Assembly (NCBI GenBank): GCA_000310025.1
Contig: FN649759.1
Coordinates: 319,390-362,635 of the forward strand
From: Ectocarpus siliculosus
Lineage: Eukaryota > Sar > Phaeophyceae > Ectocarpales > Ectocarpaceae
Direction of reading: 5' to 3'
Length of the DNA stretch: 43,246 bases
Position 1 is the first letter of the stretch, and every line of letters begins with the position of its first letter. Shown here piece after piece: positions 1 through 8,896 of this stretch. Below the pieces are notes generated by a model. It made no database searches. It was not told where the DNA came from and saw only the letters and a list, made by a program, of their open reading frames with translations. A program made the position numbers and the translations under genes.

Positions 1-200
1 TTGCCAATGATATCGTCTGCACGGCAATGCAGGCGCAGGCTCAAGCCCACTATCCTCGGCAGAAAGCACATTGACAACAATGTGCTGAAGACTGCCGGCA
101 GCATCTTCGCCAAACTCGTCGAAGTTGGAGCCAGCACGTACGCCAAAGACGTGAGTTCGGGCAGCGGTGGCCACGTATGCTTTCTTGATTCGACCATCAC
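1..200. other. Unassigned stretch left of the inverted repeat
   Basis: A plus-strand frame is open from the window edge to about 216 (71 codons) and ends next to a perfect-looking GTAAGT donor at 214. That donor lies inside the 263-bp inverted-repeat arm that begins at 201, so the reading may be accidental. I do not recognise the translated product. The segment could be the tail of an exon, more of the decayed transposon, or non-coding sequence. Confidence 0.2.
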
Positions 201-463
201 CAAGCGATTGGGGTAAGTGGCCTGGCCATCATCCCCGCCATCCCCGCCAAAATCAGCCGCCCCATCAAAATCGTCGTCCGTGTAACCCCCCTTGAACGTC
301 GCCTTCTCAAAGTCGCCCATTTCTGTATTCCGCAGACTCCACTCCCCGCGAGAACTTCGCCATCGAGGGTGGATGGACTCCCCAATGAATTCGCTTGCCC
401 GGCCAAGGCGCGTCACTAGTGCGGCCAATACATGACTGCAGTGCAACCCACACCTCATAAGCT
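201..463 (-). repeat. Left arm of 263-bp inverted repeat (MULE transposase fragment)
   Basis: This segment is the reverse complement of 793-1055, with only two differences that I could see over the compared sequence. Read on the minus strand it encodes the end of a SWIM zinc finger and the residues after it. Here the codon at 440-438 is TGC (Cys), giving a CxH pair, whereas the right arm has TGA at 816-818. The arms enclose about 329 bp. The arrangement could be a natural inverted duplication, a tail-to-tail transposon insertion, or an assembly artefact. Confidence 0.85.
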
Positions 464-469
464 GACACA

Positions 470-1343
470 ACAATCCTTCTGGATGGCGATGCGGAAAATT
501 CCCTCGAGTATTTGGAGGATTTGGCAGAGCAAGTGGAGGGTCGGGGAAACCTTTGTGCTGACGTGCCAGCGGAGGCATTCGAGGAGAGCGTCAAGGAAAG
601 CGATGATCCTGATATCACCATGTATGGCACGACATCCTTAGCGTCATTTTCGGAGCTTGTTCGAGAATGTGCCGATCGATGCCATCGTGAAAGTACAGTA
701 CAAATACCCTAGCACTACTCGGCGGGAGAACCGAAAGGTTGGCCATATTGTTGTGGTTGGGCCGGAAGGTTTTCAGTTGTGCACGTGCTTAAAGCTTATG
801 AGGTGTGGGTTGCACTGAAATCATGTATTGGCCGCACTAGTGACGCGCCTTGGCCGGGCAAGCGAATTCATTGGGGAGTCCATCCACCCTCGATGGCGAA
901 GTTCTCGCGGGGAGTGGAGTCTGCGGAATACAGAAATGGGCGACTTTGAGAAGGCGACGTTCAAGGGGGGTTACACGGACGACGATTTTGATGGGGCGGC
1001 TGATTTTGGCGGGGATGGCGGGGATGATGGCCAGGCCACTTACCCCAATCGCTTGAAAAACATCCAAGGCAAAGCGTATGCTGACTATGTTGCCAAGTTC
1101 ATGAAGTGGGCTTCTGCCGCGGCAGCGAAAGTTGATGGAAGCCCGGCGTCGGTGCAAGCTTTTCAGGCGTTGGTAGATGTCCAGGAGCGTGAATTCGACG
1201 CGTTTGTGCGGGGCCCAGGGCCTAATAACGGATTGGTTGGGCTGGGTAACCCGCCTATTACTCTTCCCAAGGGCAGGAAGGAAACGAGACACAAAGATGG
1301 GCAGGGCACAGAAGGAGGTGGTAAGAGGCCATCTAGTCAAACT
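470..1343 (+). pseudogene. Decayed Mutator-like (MULE) transposase, C-terminal part with SWIM zinc finger
   Basis: Plus-strand coding remnants of a MULE DNA transposase. Acidic helical sequence is open in one frame to about 650. The frame then shifts by one and leads into CTCLKLMRCGLH, the first half of a SWIM zinc finger (CxCxnCxH) that MULE and FAR1-type transposases use near their C-terminus. An in-frame TGA at 816-818 falls where the third zinc ligand, Cys, is expected. The same frame continues open to about 1490 and includes NPPITLPKGRKETR, which resembles the basic NP..KGRP..R motif near the end of MULE transposases. The frameshift and stop make it non-functional as written. The catalytic DDE region is not visible, so the 5' part is lost or lies outside the window. 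Confidence 0.6.
793..1055 (+). repeat. Right arm of 263-bp inverted repeat
   Basis: Mirror copy of 201-463. It begins exactly inside the SWIM zinc-finger codons (AGCTTATGAGG) and ends at CCCCAATCGCTTG. The arm is embedded in the longer transposase remnant on this side, so this is likely the parental copy and the left arm the duplicate. Confidence 0.85.
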
Positions 1344-1346
1344 GCC

Positions 1347-1893
1347 GGGGGGGGGGGGGGGGGGTGTACTCATAGTCGTGCATGCCGTAGTCGTTTGACC
1401 ATTGACCTCGCATCCCTACAAAGCCGGGACGGAGCACGCCGGGTTCTCACCGGACCAGGCTCTCACATCACCAAGCGCGAAGCGCCGTGAGGTATTCGGC
1501 GAGTCGCATGAAGGGTGAGCTGCATCCTGCTAAGGGTGTTCGGCATCTTGTGCTTACTTCCTTGCGTACGGATGACAGCTACGTATGACTTAATTTATTT
1601 TCTGGTGCTTTCACTTCCAGAGACAGTTGTAAGCACTGTGTAACTGCCTCGAGGAAGCTTGACCATTTTAACACAACGTGGTGCGATCATCCCCCGTTGC
1701 GCGGGGTGAGGGTTCTCGACCCCGCACAACATGATCTACTCGACCACCATTATGGTTACCGCCAAAAAAAAAAACGAGGTAAAAAAAAAAAAACGGTAAC
1801 CTGGTTGTCGAGTTCACGAAGTGAATTGGCTTGTTTTACAACGTCGTTGCCAAGCGACGAAAACCCAATCCCGATGGCAAACACCGAGTGGGG
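1347..1893 (-). repeat. Dispersed G-run-ended repeat, copy A (matches 34035-34573)
   Basis: About 540 bp that match 34035-34573 in the same orientation with scattered substitutions. On the minus strand the element reads from a short unit (GGTGTTTGCCATCGGG...) through two poly-T tracts to GGCATGCACGACTATGAGTA followed by a C homopolymer. The related LINE fragment at 34576-35476 ends in a very similar sequence plus a C-run. The family is therefore probably a set of 5'-truncated non-LTR retrotransposon ends whose tail is poly-C (G-run on the plus strand). Confidence 0.7.
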
Positions 1894-2033
1894 GGCTTGT
1901 TTTACAACGTCGTTGCCAAGCGACGAAAACCCAAACCCCGATGGCAAACACCGGGGGGGGCGGCTTGTTTTACAACGTCGTTGCCAAGCGACGAAAACCC
2001 AACCCCGATGGCAAACACCGAGGGGGGGGGGGG
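1828..2033 (-). repeat. Three tandem ~67-bp units separated by G-runs
   Basis: Units starting at 1828, 1894 and 1962 share the core TTTTACAACGTCGTTGCCAA and each ends in ACACCG plus a variable run of G. Single further copies lie at 34516-34573 and 35490-35548, both next to the LINE fragment. Each unit plus G-run looks like a very short 5'-truncated copy of the same retroelement end. Confidence 0.75.
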
Positions 2034-2052
2034 ACTGCCGGGGGTGGTGACC

Positions 2053-2190
2053 AAAAAAAAAATGAGGGTGTTTGGCGGAACCAGCGCTGCCGTCATGAAT
2101 GCAGTGTCCTCGTACTCGGCAGAAAAAAAATGAGGGTGGGAGGCGGAACCAGCTCTGCCGTCATGAATGCAGTGCCCTCATACTCAGCAG
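2053..2190. repeat. Tandem duplication, two ~70-bp copies
   Basis: Two adjacent copies (2053-2122 and 2123-2190) each run from an A-tract and TGAGGGTG through GGCGGAACCAGC and GCCGTCATGAATGCAGTG to an ACTC(G/A)GCAG end. A short A-run opens each copy. No coding potential or known family was recognised. Confidence 0.75.
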
Positions 2191-2199
2191 GGTGTTGAA

Positions 2200-3450
2200 C
2201 GTGTAGAAGTGTGCTTAGAGTACCGCATTTTCGCGGTCTTGGAGATAATTTGTTGTCCCTGAATCGGCACGATGCGCTGCTATTGTATGTAGACTATATA
2301 CTTCTGTCGAGCTTGAGGGTGGGGTTGTGAGGGTGCCCTCTGTGTTTTGGTTTGTTTGTAGGAGCTAGACTGTAGGCTACACTAGCCTGTGTAGACTAGA
2401 CTGGGTCAACGCTACCTAATTGCTTTTTTACCCATTGAGTTTTGTTTGATGTTGATGTCAGCCTGCTGGCGTTCGTGTCGTGCCTTCATCGACGGTCTGT
2501 TCGGGTGCGAAAAGAGTGGCATCGCTTGGGTTTATCCAAACATTCCCAATTACCGACCACTTTCAACGCCATCTCGGATATCCCGGCTCGAGTCTACACT
2601 GATTCGTCCCAAAACTCGACTCCACCCTTCGATTCGTCCCAAAACACTTGCTGTTTTTCAATCACACGTCATGCAAAAAAAAACGGATGTGTACATCCCT
2701 CTAACCCTGCGAAAGATATTCTATACAAAAGTAGCTCGACACCTAACAACAGCATTGAATAAATCTGCCACCGAGCGTGGACGCCGGCGGCGGGTTCGGC
2801 CTCTCTAGGTATAGCCCAGCAGGATTCGGCCATGTTTCACCTTGTATGACGATATTTTGAAACAACAGGATTTTTGAGACAGACTTGAATTTCAGACAGC
2901 AGTGGTGCGGTGGGTGGGCCCTCGCGGCGCATGAAGACATGTGTCCAACATGTATACTGCTGTGCAGACAACATATACATCTATACCGTCGGCAAAGATA
3001 CACTTCGTATGTGCCTGTCTGTCTACTCAAATATACCTTCTTACTACACCCACAGTAGCAGCAGCAAAAGATACACTTCGTATGTGCCTGTCTGTCCTCA
3101 AATATACCTAGCAGTGCGCAGACAAGGACCTTGCGCACACGTCTCCTCGGCAGCACAGCAGCGCATTCACACTCTCAAGGGACGAATCGAATGTATCCTT
3201 CACAGGTTGGCGCCTTTGTGAGCCTAGAATCCTGTGTGGCATCACCTTGTTGGGGCCGCACTCTGTCATCGAACGGCAGTGTTGTCAGAGATCATGATTA
3301 CTTGGGGAGCGATTTCTGCACCGTTTGCCCCTCTTTTTGCGCGCAAATGCAGCCATACTCACGTTCAGAGGCCCCAAAGTGGTGTGGAGGGGACGAGAGC
3401 TATCCAGGAGGGCTGTGGGGCGAGCGCTTGTCACAAAATGCAGCCCTGTC
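2200..3450. other. Low-information region with one short direct repeat
   Basis: No convincing exon is seen. A direct repeat of about 45 bp (core AAGATACACTTCGTATGTGC) occurs at about 2994-3040 and 3068-3111. A smaller repeat of GATTCGTCCCAAAAC lies at about 2600 and 2632. Confidence 0.5.
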
Positions 3451-3460
3451 TTGTCCCAGG

Positions 3461-3580
3461 GGTCGCGTTTAATATACGAGACCCTAGGGTCGCGTTTTAT
3501 GTACGGGACCCCAGGGTCGCGTTTAATGTACGAGACCCTAGGGTCGCGTTTTAAATACGGGACCCTAGGGTCTCGTATAC
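3461..3580. repeat. 27-bp minisatellite, four units
   Basis: Four units with an exact 27-bp period start at 3461, 3488, 3515 and 3542 (consensus GGTCGCGTTTAATGTACGAG plus ACCCTAG). Unit junctions form a CCCTAGGG palindrome, so a single strand could fold into a chain of hairpins. A fifth, partly inverted GGTCTCGTATAC end follows at 3569. Confidence 0.9.
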
Positions 3581-4171
3581 CGGCTCCCACGGAGGACCTG
3601 CCCCCTTTTCATTTTCTTGCTATCACAGCTCCGCCCCTTTACCCTACCTGTGGGGCCTGCATCTCGTACAAAAGGCTCAAGATACATACATAAATTGGTG
3701 ACGGACCAACATATCTGGGCCGACTATTCAGGCCGACCACATCATCACCGCCCGGTCCCCCGGTGCTCAGTACTATCGACTAACAGAACCAATCCGTCTC
3801 TGTTCTACGTATGTATCCACAAACTACTAGGGCTCAGCCTTGATAGACGCGTCTATCTATTCGTCTTACTCCGTTTCCCACAGAGAGGTCCGTCTAAGCC
3901 TCGGTATGACAGCTTAGCACGTCTTGCAGTCGACTTAGAGGATGGGAGATCTTCAGATACGGCGTCTGAGCAGCTATTTCCGAGGTGACACGACATGAAC
4001 ACGCACACAAGACACGTCCTCTCCGTAGAACTAGTTATCCTGCCCTCAGGCCCATGATTTCATATTTTTCGGGTCGGACGGGTATCTTCTTGAATATTTT
4101 CAAAATTGATCACAATCTGGCGGCCCCCCTCGCACACACGCACGCACACGCCCGCCACCTCGGGTCACAAC

Positions 4172-4245
4172 CACAACGCCACACACACAATGGCACCACC
4201 GGCACCACCAGCACCAGCACCAGCACCACCAGCACCACCAGCAGG
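4172..4245 (+). repeat. CACCAG-type triplet-rich minisatellite
   Basis: Imperfect GCACCACCAG/GCACCAG repeats. An ATG at about 4190 opens a Pro/Ala-rich frame through the repeat, ending at about 4351. A second frame stays open to 4547. Neither frame has recognisable domains or flanking splice signals strong enough to call an exon. Confidence 0.6.
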
Positions 4246-4399
4246 TGCTGCTGTCAGCGCACCCGTTTCCACAAACTATCAGCCAGGACAACACCGTCGT
4301 GGCCCAGGCCAACGACGCCATCCATGGTCGTATGTGCTTTTCCGTCGTTGACTCAAAAATCGCCCGCAGTTGGTTGTTGATTATTGTAAGAGTAATTAT

Positions 4400-4635
4400 T
4401 TACTGGTTGATTCGTGTTTCCGGCTTGAGTAGAGCGATGGATGTCGTGTTGACGTTTGAGTCCGGATCGAACAACAGGCTTGAGCAAGTGTTCGCCAACA
4501 GTTTGTACGAATTGTGTAGTAAATGTTCTCGGATATTCGCTGGTTGATTCGTGTTTCCGGTTTGCGTAGAGCGATGGATGTCGTGTTAAGGTTTTGAGTC
4601 CGGATCGAATAACAGGCTTGAGCAAGTTGCTCGCC
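4400..4635. repeat. Tandem duplication, ~97-bp copies at ~137-bp spacing
   Basis: 4400-4496 and 4537-4635 share TGGTTGATTCGTGTTTCCGG, AGAGCGATGGATGTCGTGTT and GGCTTGAGCAAGT, with a few substitutions and small indels. The second copy ends about 12 bp before the target duplication of the hAT-type MITE. No gene product recognised. Confidence 0.8.
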
Positions 4636-4654
4636 CGCAAGTTTCCCTTATTTT

Positions 4655-5261
4655 TAGGCCTGTGCTCGGTAGGTGATTTTTTTTTCTTTTTTAGGTGATT
4701 TTTTCCGATTGATTGCCAAAAAGAAAATCGGTGATTATTCTAGGTGCACTGGATATTTTTTCGGGGAAAATCGGCGACAAAAATAAGAAAAGGGTGAGAG
4801 CCAAGAAAGATTTTTCGGTGCTTTTCGGTGATAATTTGAAGGGTAGACTGCCGAAAACGTTCTTCGGCGATGTTCGGCGATGTCTAGGAAGTACTCCACA
4901 TGAAAACGTTAAAACGAACTCTGGTGTTCTTTTTTTACGTATACCACAAGTGTGTCCGTACTGTGTACCGTGTGTGGGGGGGGTGTCTGCAGCGCGGTGC
5001 TTGGGTTGTGTTCGCTGTGTGCTGTGTGCTGTTGGCTCTGCTGCTGTGCTGCTGCGCTTGAGGGGGGTATCTGATGGGATTTGCGGGGTACGGCCTGTAT
5101 ACACGGAGCCCCCTAAAAAAAACGGTAAAAATCAGTGAGGCGCCTCCCGTTTTCGGTGATCGGCCACTATTTTTTCGGTGATTCAAATTCCTCACTTTTT
5201 TCGGTCAAGTTTTCAAAATTCGGTGCTTTTCGGTGATCACCTACTACCGAGCACAGGCCTA
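4655..5261. mobile_element. hAT-type MITE, 607 bp, with 8-bp target-site duplication
   Basis: The element starts TAGGCCTGTGCTCGGTAG and its other end is the inverted copy of this, with only a 3-nt insertion (an extra TAG) before GTGAT. It is flanked on both sides by the perfect 8-bp direct repeat CTTATTTT (4647-4654 and 5262-5269). Eight-bp duplications and short TIRs of this kind are characteristic of hAT transposons. The interior has no transposase frame but carries many TTTTCGGTGAT/TTCGGCGAT motifs clustered near the ends, as expected of subterminal transposase-binding repeats. It is therefore a non-autonomous element mobilised in trans. The intact duplication and near-identical ends suggest a fairly recent insertion. 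Confidence 0.85.
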
Positions 5262-5424
5262 CTTATTTTCCGTATTCCATGTTGTCTGGTGGCCCGATTA
5301 GAAGAGAGAAAAGCGTCTCCGTACAACCTGTCCGTGATTTCTTGCATGAAAATAGTACCGTGCAACAGCAGTACCATTGGTGCACACGCATATCATGTAC
5401 CTGGTACCATGGTGGTAGCTGATA

Positions 5425-5649
5425 TCATGCACGGAAGGCCTTGCGAACCTGCTCATCTGCGCATACTACACTGCTGTACCACTCTTCGGGCCACTCTGTA
5501 AAAGGCAACCTGTAGGTACACAACAGTCGTGTGCAATACACCTCGAACAACTCTCTATCGAACACCTCCAACATGTCGTGAAACTCGACCCCTTCATCAT
5601 GTGTACAGACAGGTTGTGAGAGCGGTCTCAACCTACTTAAATGAACCAT
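5425..5649 (-). CDS. Possible short coding fragment, unknown product
   Basis: A 74-codon minus-strand frame with protein-like composition, including FHDMLEVFDRELFEVY and LPFTEWPEEWYSSVV. The density of Trp, Glu, Phe and Tyr and the scarcity of low-complexity sequence suggest a genuine or recently lost coding segment. No family was recognised and no continuation exon was found. It may be an exon of a transposon or virus-derived gene. The alternative is a chance open frame. Confidence 0.3.
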   Translation of the reverse strand: MVHLSRLRPLSQPVCTHDEGVEFHDMLEVFDRELFEVYCTRLLCTYRLPFTEWPEEWYSSVVCADEQVRKAFRA

Positions 5650-5695
5650 CGATGACTATGCATACGTCATCTAGACAACCCATAGACGCACTTAG

Positions 5696-5779
5696 ACGAA
5701 ACTTAGATGTGTTAAGACGAAACTTAGATGTGTTAAGACGAAACTTAGATGTGTTAAGACGAAACTTAGATGTGTTAAG
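5696..5779. repeat. 21-bp minisatellite, four perfect units
   Basis: Four identical units ACGAAACTTAGATGTGTTAAG at 5696, 5717, 5738 and 5759, flanked by degenerate copies on both sides (about 5680-5830). The period is a multiple of three, so a plus-strand frame reads RRNLDVL four times, but nothing else supports coding. Confidence 0.9.
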
Positions 5780-5925
5780 ACGAATCCTATATTTCTAAGA
5801 CGCCGGATAGACACACTTAGACGCGGAATAGGCATTAAGATGATCCAAAAATTTTTCCCCTGCGGCGGGCTTAATCCCGCTACGCGCGATATTCTCAGTC
5901 TGACTTAAGCCGCGCTGCGCGCGTC

Positions 5926-6196
5926 TATAAAGGCTGCCCCTACCACAAACGATGATCTGGGATAATCAAAGCTAAAAATGAATCCTAGCGTTAGCGGAGG
6001 CGCTGCTTGCGATGCTACGTTTCCCGTGATTTTTCTACCATCGTCCGTCAGCTCGGTCTGCTATCTTGGGGTCAAGTTCTGGCGGTAACGTTTTTCTGAG
6101 AGTCTTGAAGGGATTTCTTCGCAACGTCACCGCTGCTGCAGATACATTTCGATGGAACCTCTGCACGCGCTGTGCTTTGCTACAATATTTCACTAG
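5926..6196 (+). CDS. Speculative two-exon mini-gene with TATA box
   Basis: TATAAAG at 5926-5932 is followed about 46 bp later by ATG at 5978. The frame runs to a CG|GTAACG donor at 6084, and a GCTGCTGCAG acceptor before 6142 restores frame to a TAG at 6194-6196. The product would have 53 residues, hydrophobic and Cys-containing, with no recognised domain. The implied intron of 57 nt is shorter than every other intron inferred here, which argues against the model. Confidence 0.15.
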
Positions 6197-6199
6197 CGA

Positions 6200-8220
6200 T
6201 AGGGTGTACGCTGTATTTCCTTGTAGTATTTTGTGTTCTTATCAGACAGGTGATTACATAGACATATGGAGCTTTACATATTTTGACCCTCGCTTCCGTA
6301 TTGTAGGATCACCTCATAGCTGTGTGGCCTCATATTCAACCACAGATATACAGGTTGTTTCTGGTTTCCCTCGATATTTCCTCTTGAATATGCTCTCCTG
6401 TTGTCTTCCATCACATCGAAGCCAAACGCACGCAGATCCCAAGCGAAGACAATCGAACCCGATCGCACGCCCACACCCTGAACAGAAGGGCACATGCCTC
6501 GGCAAAAAAACGGATCTCGCATGACGACACGTCAATGCATCTGATAACGCCAGATAAACATGGCCGAGCACGATCACATGTCTACCTCCATATACCATAA
6601 CACTGACAGCAGGGGCTCGGTTCGTAGGACGACCCCGACCTGCTTCAAAGAAACACCAATCGTACGACATTTGTTGTTATTGACTTGTGTACCGGAGATC
6701 ATACGTCACTACTGTGCGGTGTATTCATCGTGCTAGGAATTCATATCTTTGCTTGATTAGGGACGAGGATCAACTGCGTATGCACCATCGACTTCATGTC
6801 AATATTTGGACACATGGTCGTGCGGGATTCACACATATCTGCTTGCAACTCCATGTACATGTAGTCGCGAGGCGCCTTGCACCGATTGCGCCTTGGCTTG
6901 GGTGCGAGTAGACACGCCACTCGCTGCTGCCGGTTTACACTCTGCACACAGTGAGAACGTGAATTTTTCATGTTCGACGATGCATGTGTAAATCGTTCAT
7001 TCGGTCTTGGTCTCAAAGTCATTCAGTTTCAAGCGGTTCACAGGACGATCCCCGACGAGGATGGTTCACATCCGCCTTCACTTGTTCATTGCGTCGTACC
7101 TCCACGCAAGTCACCATAGTTGCTGTGTTTCCATCGCATTCCGCCGATTGCGAGGTATTCAGCATCGGCGGACAACCGGGGCAAGGTTTGTCGTGGTGAT
7201 ACCACGGCGCGTTTGACGAGGTTCAGAAATTTGGATTGCCACGGAGATGGAACACATGTTGCATGTGAGAATGCGAACAGTAAGAGGGGGTCGATGACCT
7301 CAAAAAGACCCTGACACCGTCTCCAAATTTAACATTTTGAGATTTGATGAATTTCATGCGATGTGCATTGGTAGCGCGCATGCCTTCTTCCTGCAAGAAT
7401 CCGATATGGCCCGTGAATTTCATAGCGAAAAACATTGTCCAAAACACGTCGAATGAGTGAACTATGATATATTGAGTCAAGAGTGTGAAATACCAAAGGG
7501 TTTCCCCGGACATTTTCGGCCATGAAAATACCGGCGTGGTGGGCGGTACCGGAATACCGCCGTTTTGTGTTCTACCGCCTGCACTAAAGCTGTTACAGCC
7601 AAACCCCGAACAACCGCCCACCACCGAAAAAAATTACCGCCGAAAGACATTACCGCCGAAAATGTGTCCACCAACAAAGTCGCTACCGAGTGGGGCCCTT
7701 GGAAGTAACCCCAGCCATTGAGTGAACACCACCCACGCCCCTTGACAAGCAAGGCTTGTGCCAAGAAACAAACACATCAGAAACCTCACAACTGAAAACG
7801 GGCCCCAAAACATCAAGAATCATAGAAAACCCAACGCAACACGCGGGAACACAACCCACGACGACACACACAACATGCGAGTGGAAGCCGGACACACACA
7901 CGACTGCAAAAAGTTTGTCAAGTGACGTCACGCCACTTCAGGTCACAGAAATCACTCGAGGGCTCCTCGCATCACCAAGATACAAAAAGTGTGAATTGCA
8001 GGCCAACGGCCACAATGTTAGAGGCGACCTTTTTCGACGGAAGATGTTCTTTGCATACAACCGACCCGAGCATCTGGGGCGCAAAACGTAAGACAAAATC
8101 AGCAACAGAGATTCACCTTCCTGGGTGGTCTACACGAACGATTGGAAATATAGACTTTTATGTCAAGGAAAGACGCCAGCGAGCCTTCACAACAGACAGC
8201 CCTCACGCACTCTCGTTCCA
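6200..8220. other. No supported gene
   Basis: Only short overlapping open frames are present on both strands. A small cluster of TACCGCCGAAA repeats lies at 7637-7660, with related CGGTACCGGAATACCGCCG sequence at 7548-7563. The part nearest 8221 should contain the 3' untranslated region of the minus-strand BAH-ELM2-SANT gene, but no poly(A) signal could be chosen with confidence. Confidence 0.5.
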
Positions 8221-8896
8221 CTACCTGCCATTCCTCACCCACGTCGACATCCTGGGTCTAGGCGCCCGTCCCTCGGGTGGTGAACCAGCAGCCCGCCAAG
8301 GGTGGGGCTGGTGATGCTGCTGCGGCCATGCTCTCATCTGCTCTCGTCCGACATCGAAACCCTGTTGCCCGCCCTCCTCGCGGTACATCATCACTGGCCT
8401 CCCAGTCCGGCCAGACGAGTACGGGGGAGGGGGCCGTCCTGCATCGCCACTCACGTACGTCGAGGGCCGGTCACTGGCACCGTGGCGCCACCCCCCGATA
8501 CCGCCGCCTGGGGTGGTCGGAACGGCCCAGCGACGGCGGTTATCCACGCTCTCCGCAGACACGCGGGGATATGGGTCGTGCGCCGGTCCCGAACGAGGGC
8601 CGCCGCCCCCACCCCCTCGGCCGTGGCCGTTACCTTGGCGGTCGACGCCTCCATCTACTGCTGCACCGGGGGGGACCGCGAAGGTAGGGATTGCGGTATG
8701 TTGCCGAGAGTACGAGACGTACGGAGCACGCGATCGCGAGTCCATGTAGCCTGTGGTTGGCGGAACCCGTCCGCTGTAAGACATCCTCGACATCGGAATC
8801 GACTCGGGGGGAGAGTCTGACAAGGATCTCTTTCTGCCAGAGTACAGAGGCACCAGATGAGCTTCGGCATGGATATGACTGATTCGATCGAACATT
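8221..8896 (-). CDS. Exon 13: C-terminal low-complexity tail
   Basis: Acceptor CTCTGTTTGCAG before 8896; 225 codons including the stop. KMFDRISHIHAEAHLV at the junction completes the preceding helix. The rest is rich in Ser, Arg, Gly, Pro and Gln with Tyr-containing repeats (SYSGR, PPYSSGRTGRP). GTAGTG overlapping the stop could act as a donor, so the gene might extend downstream. Confidence 0.6.

Noticed and set aside
837-1373. 178-codon minus-strand frame
   Set aside because: It lies opposite the transposase remnant, which has recognisable motifs on the plus strand; its poly-Pro start is the G-run read in reverse.
1831-1870. Similarity of GTTTTACAACGTCGT...GAAAACCC to the lacZ-alpha/M13 region, suggesting vector
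   Set aside because: The shared 15 bases are followed by unrelated sequence, and the unit recurs at five places with divergence, so it is a genomic repeat.
1828-2033. CRISPR-like array
   Set aside because: Units are about 58 bp separated only by G-runs, without variable spacers, and the genome is eukaryotic.
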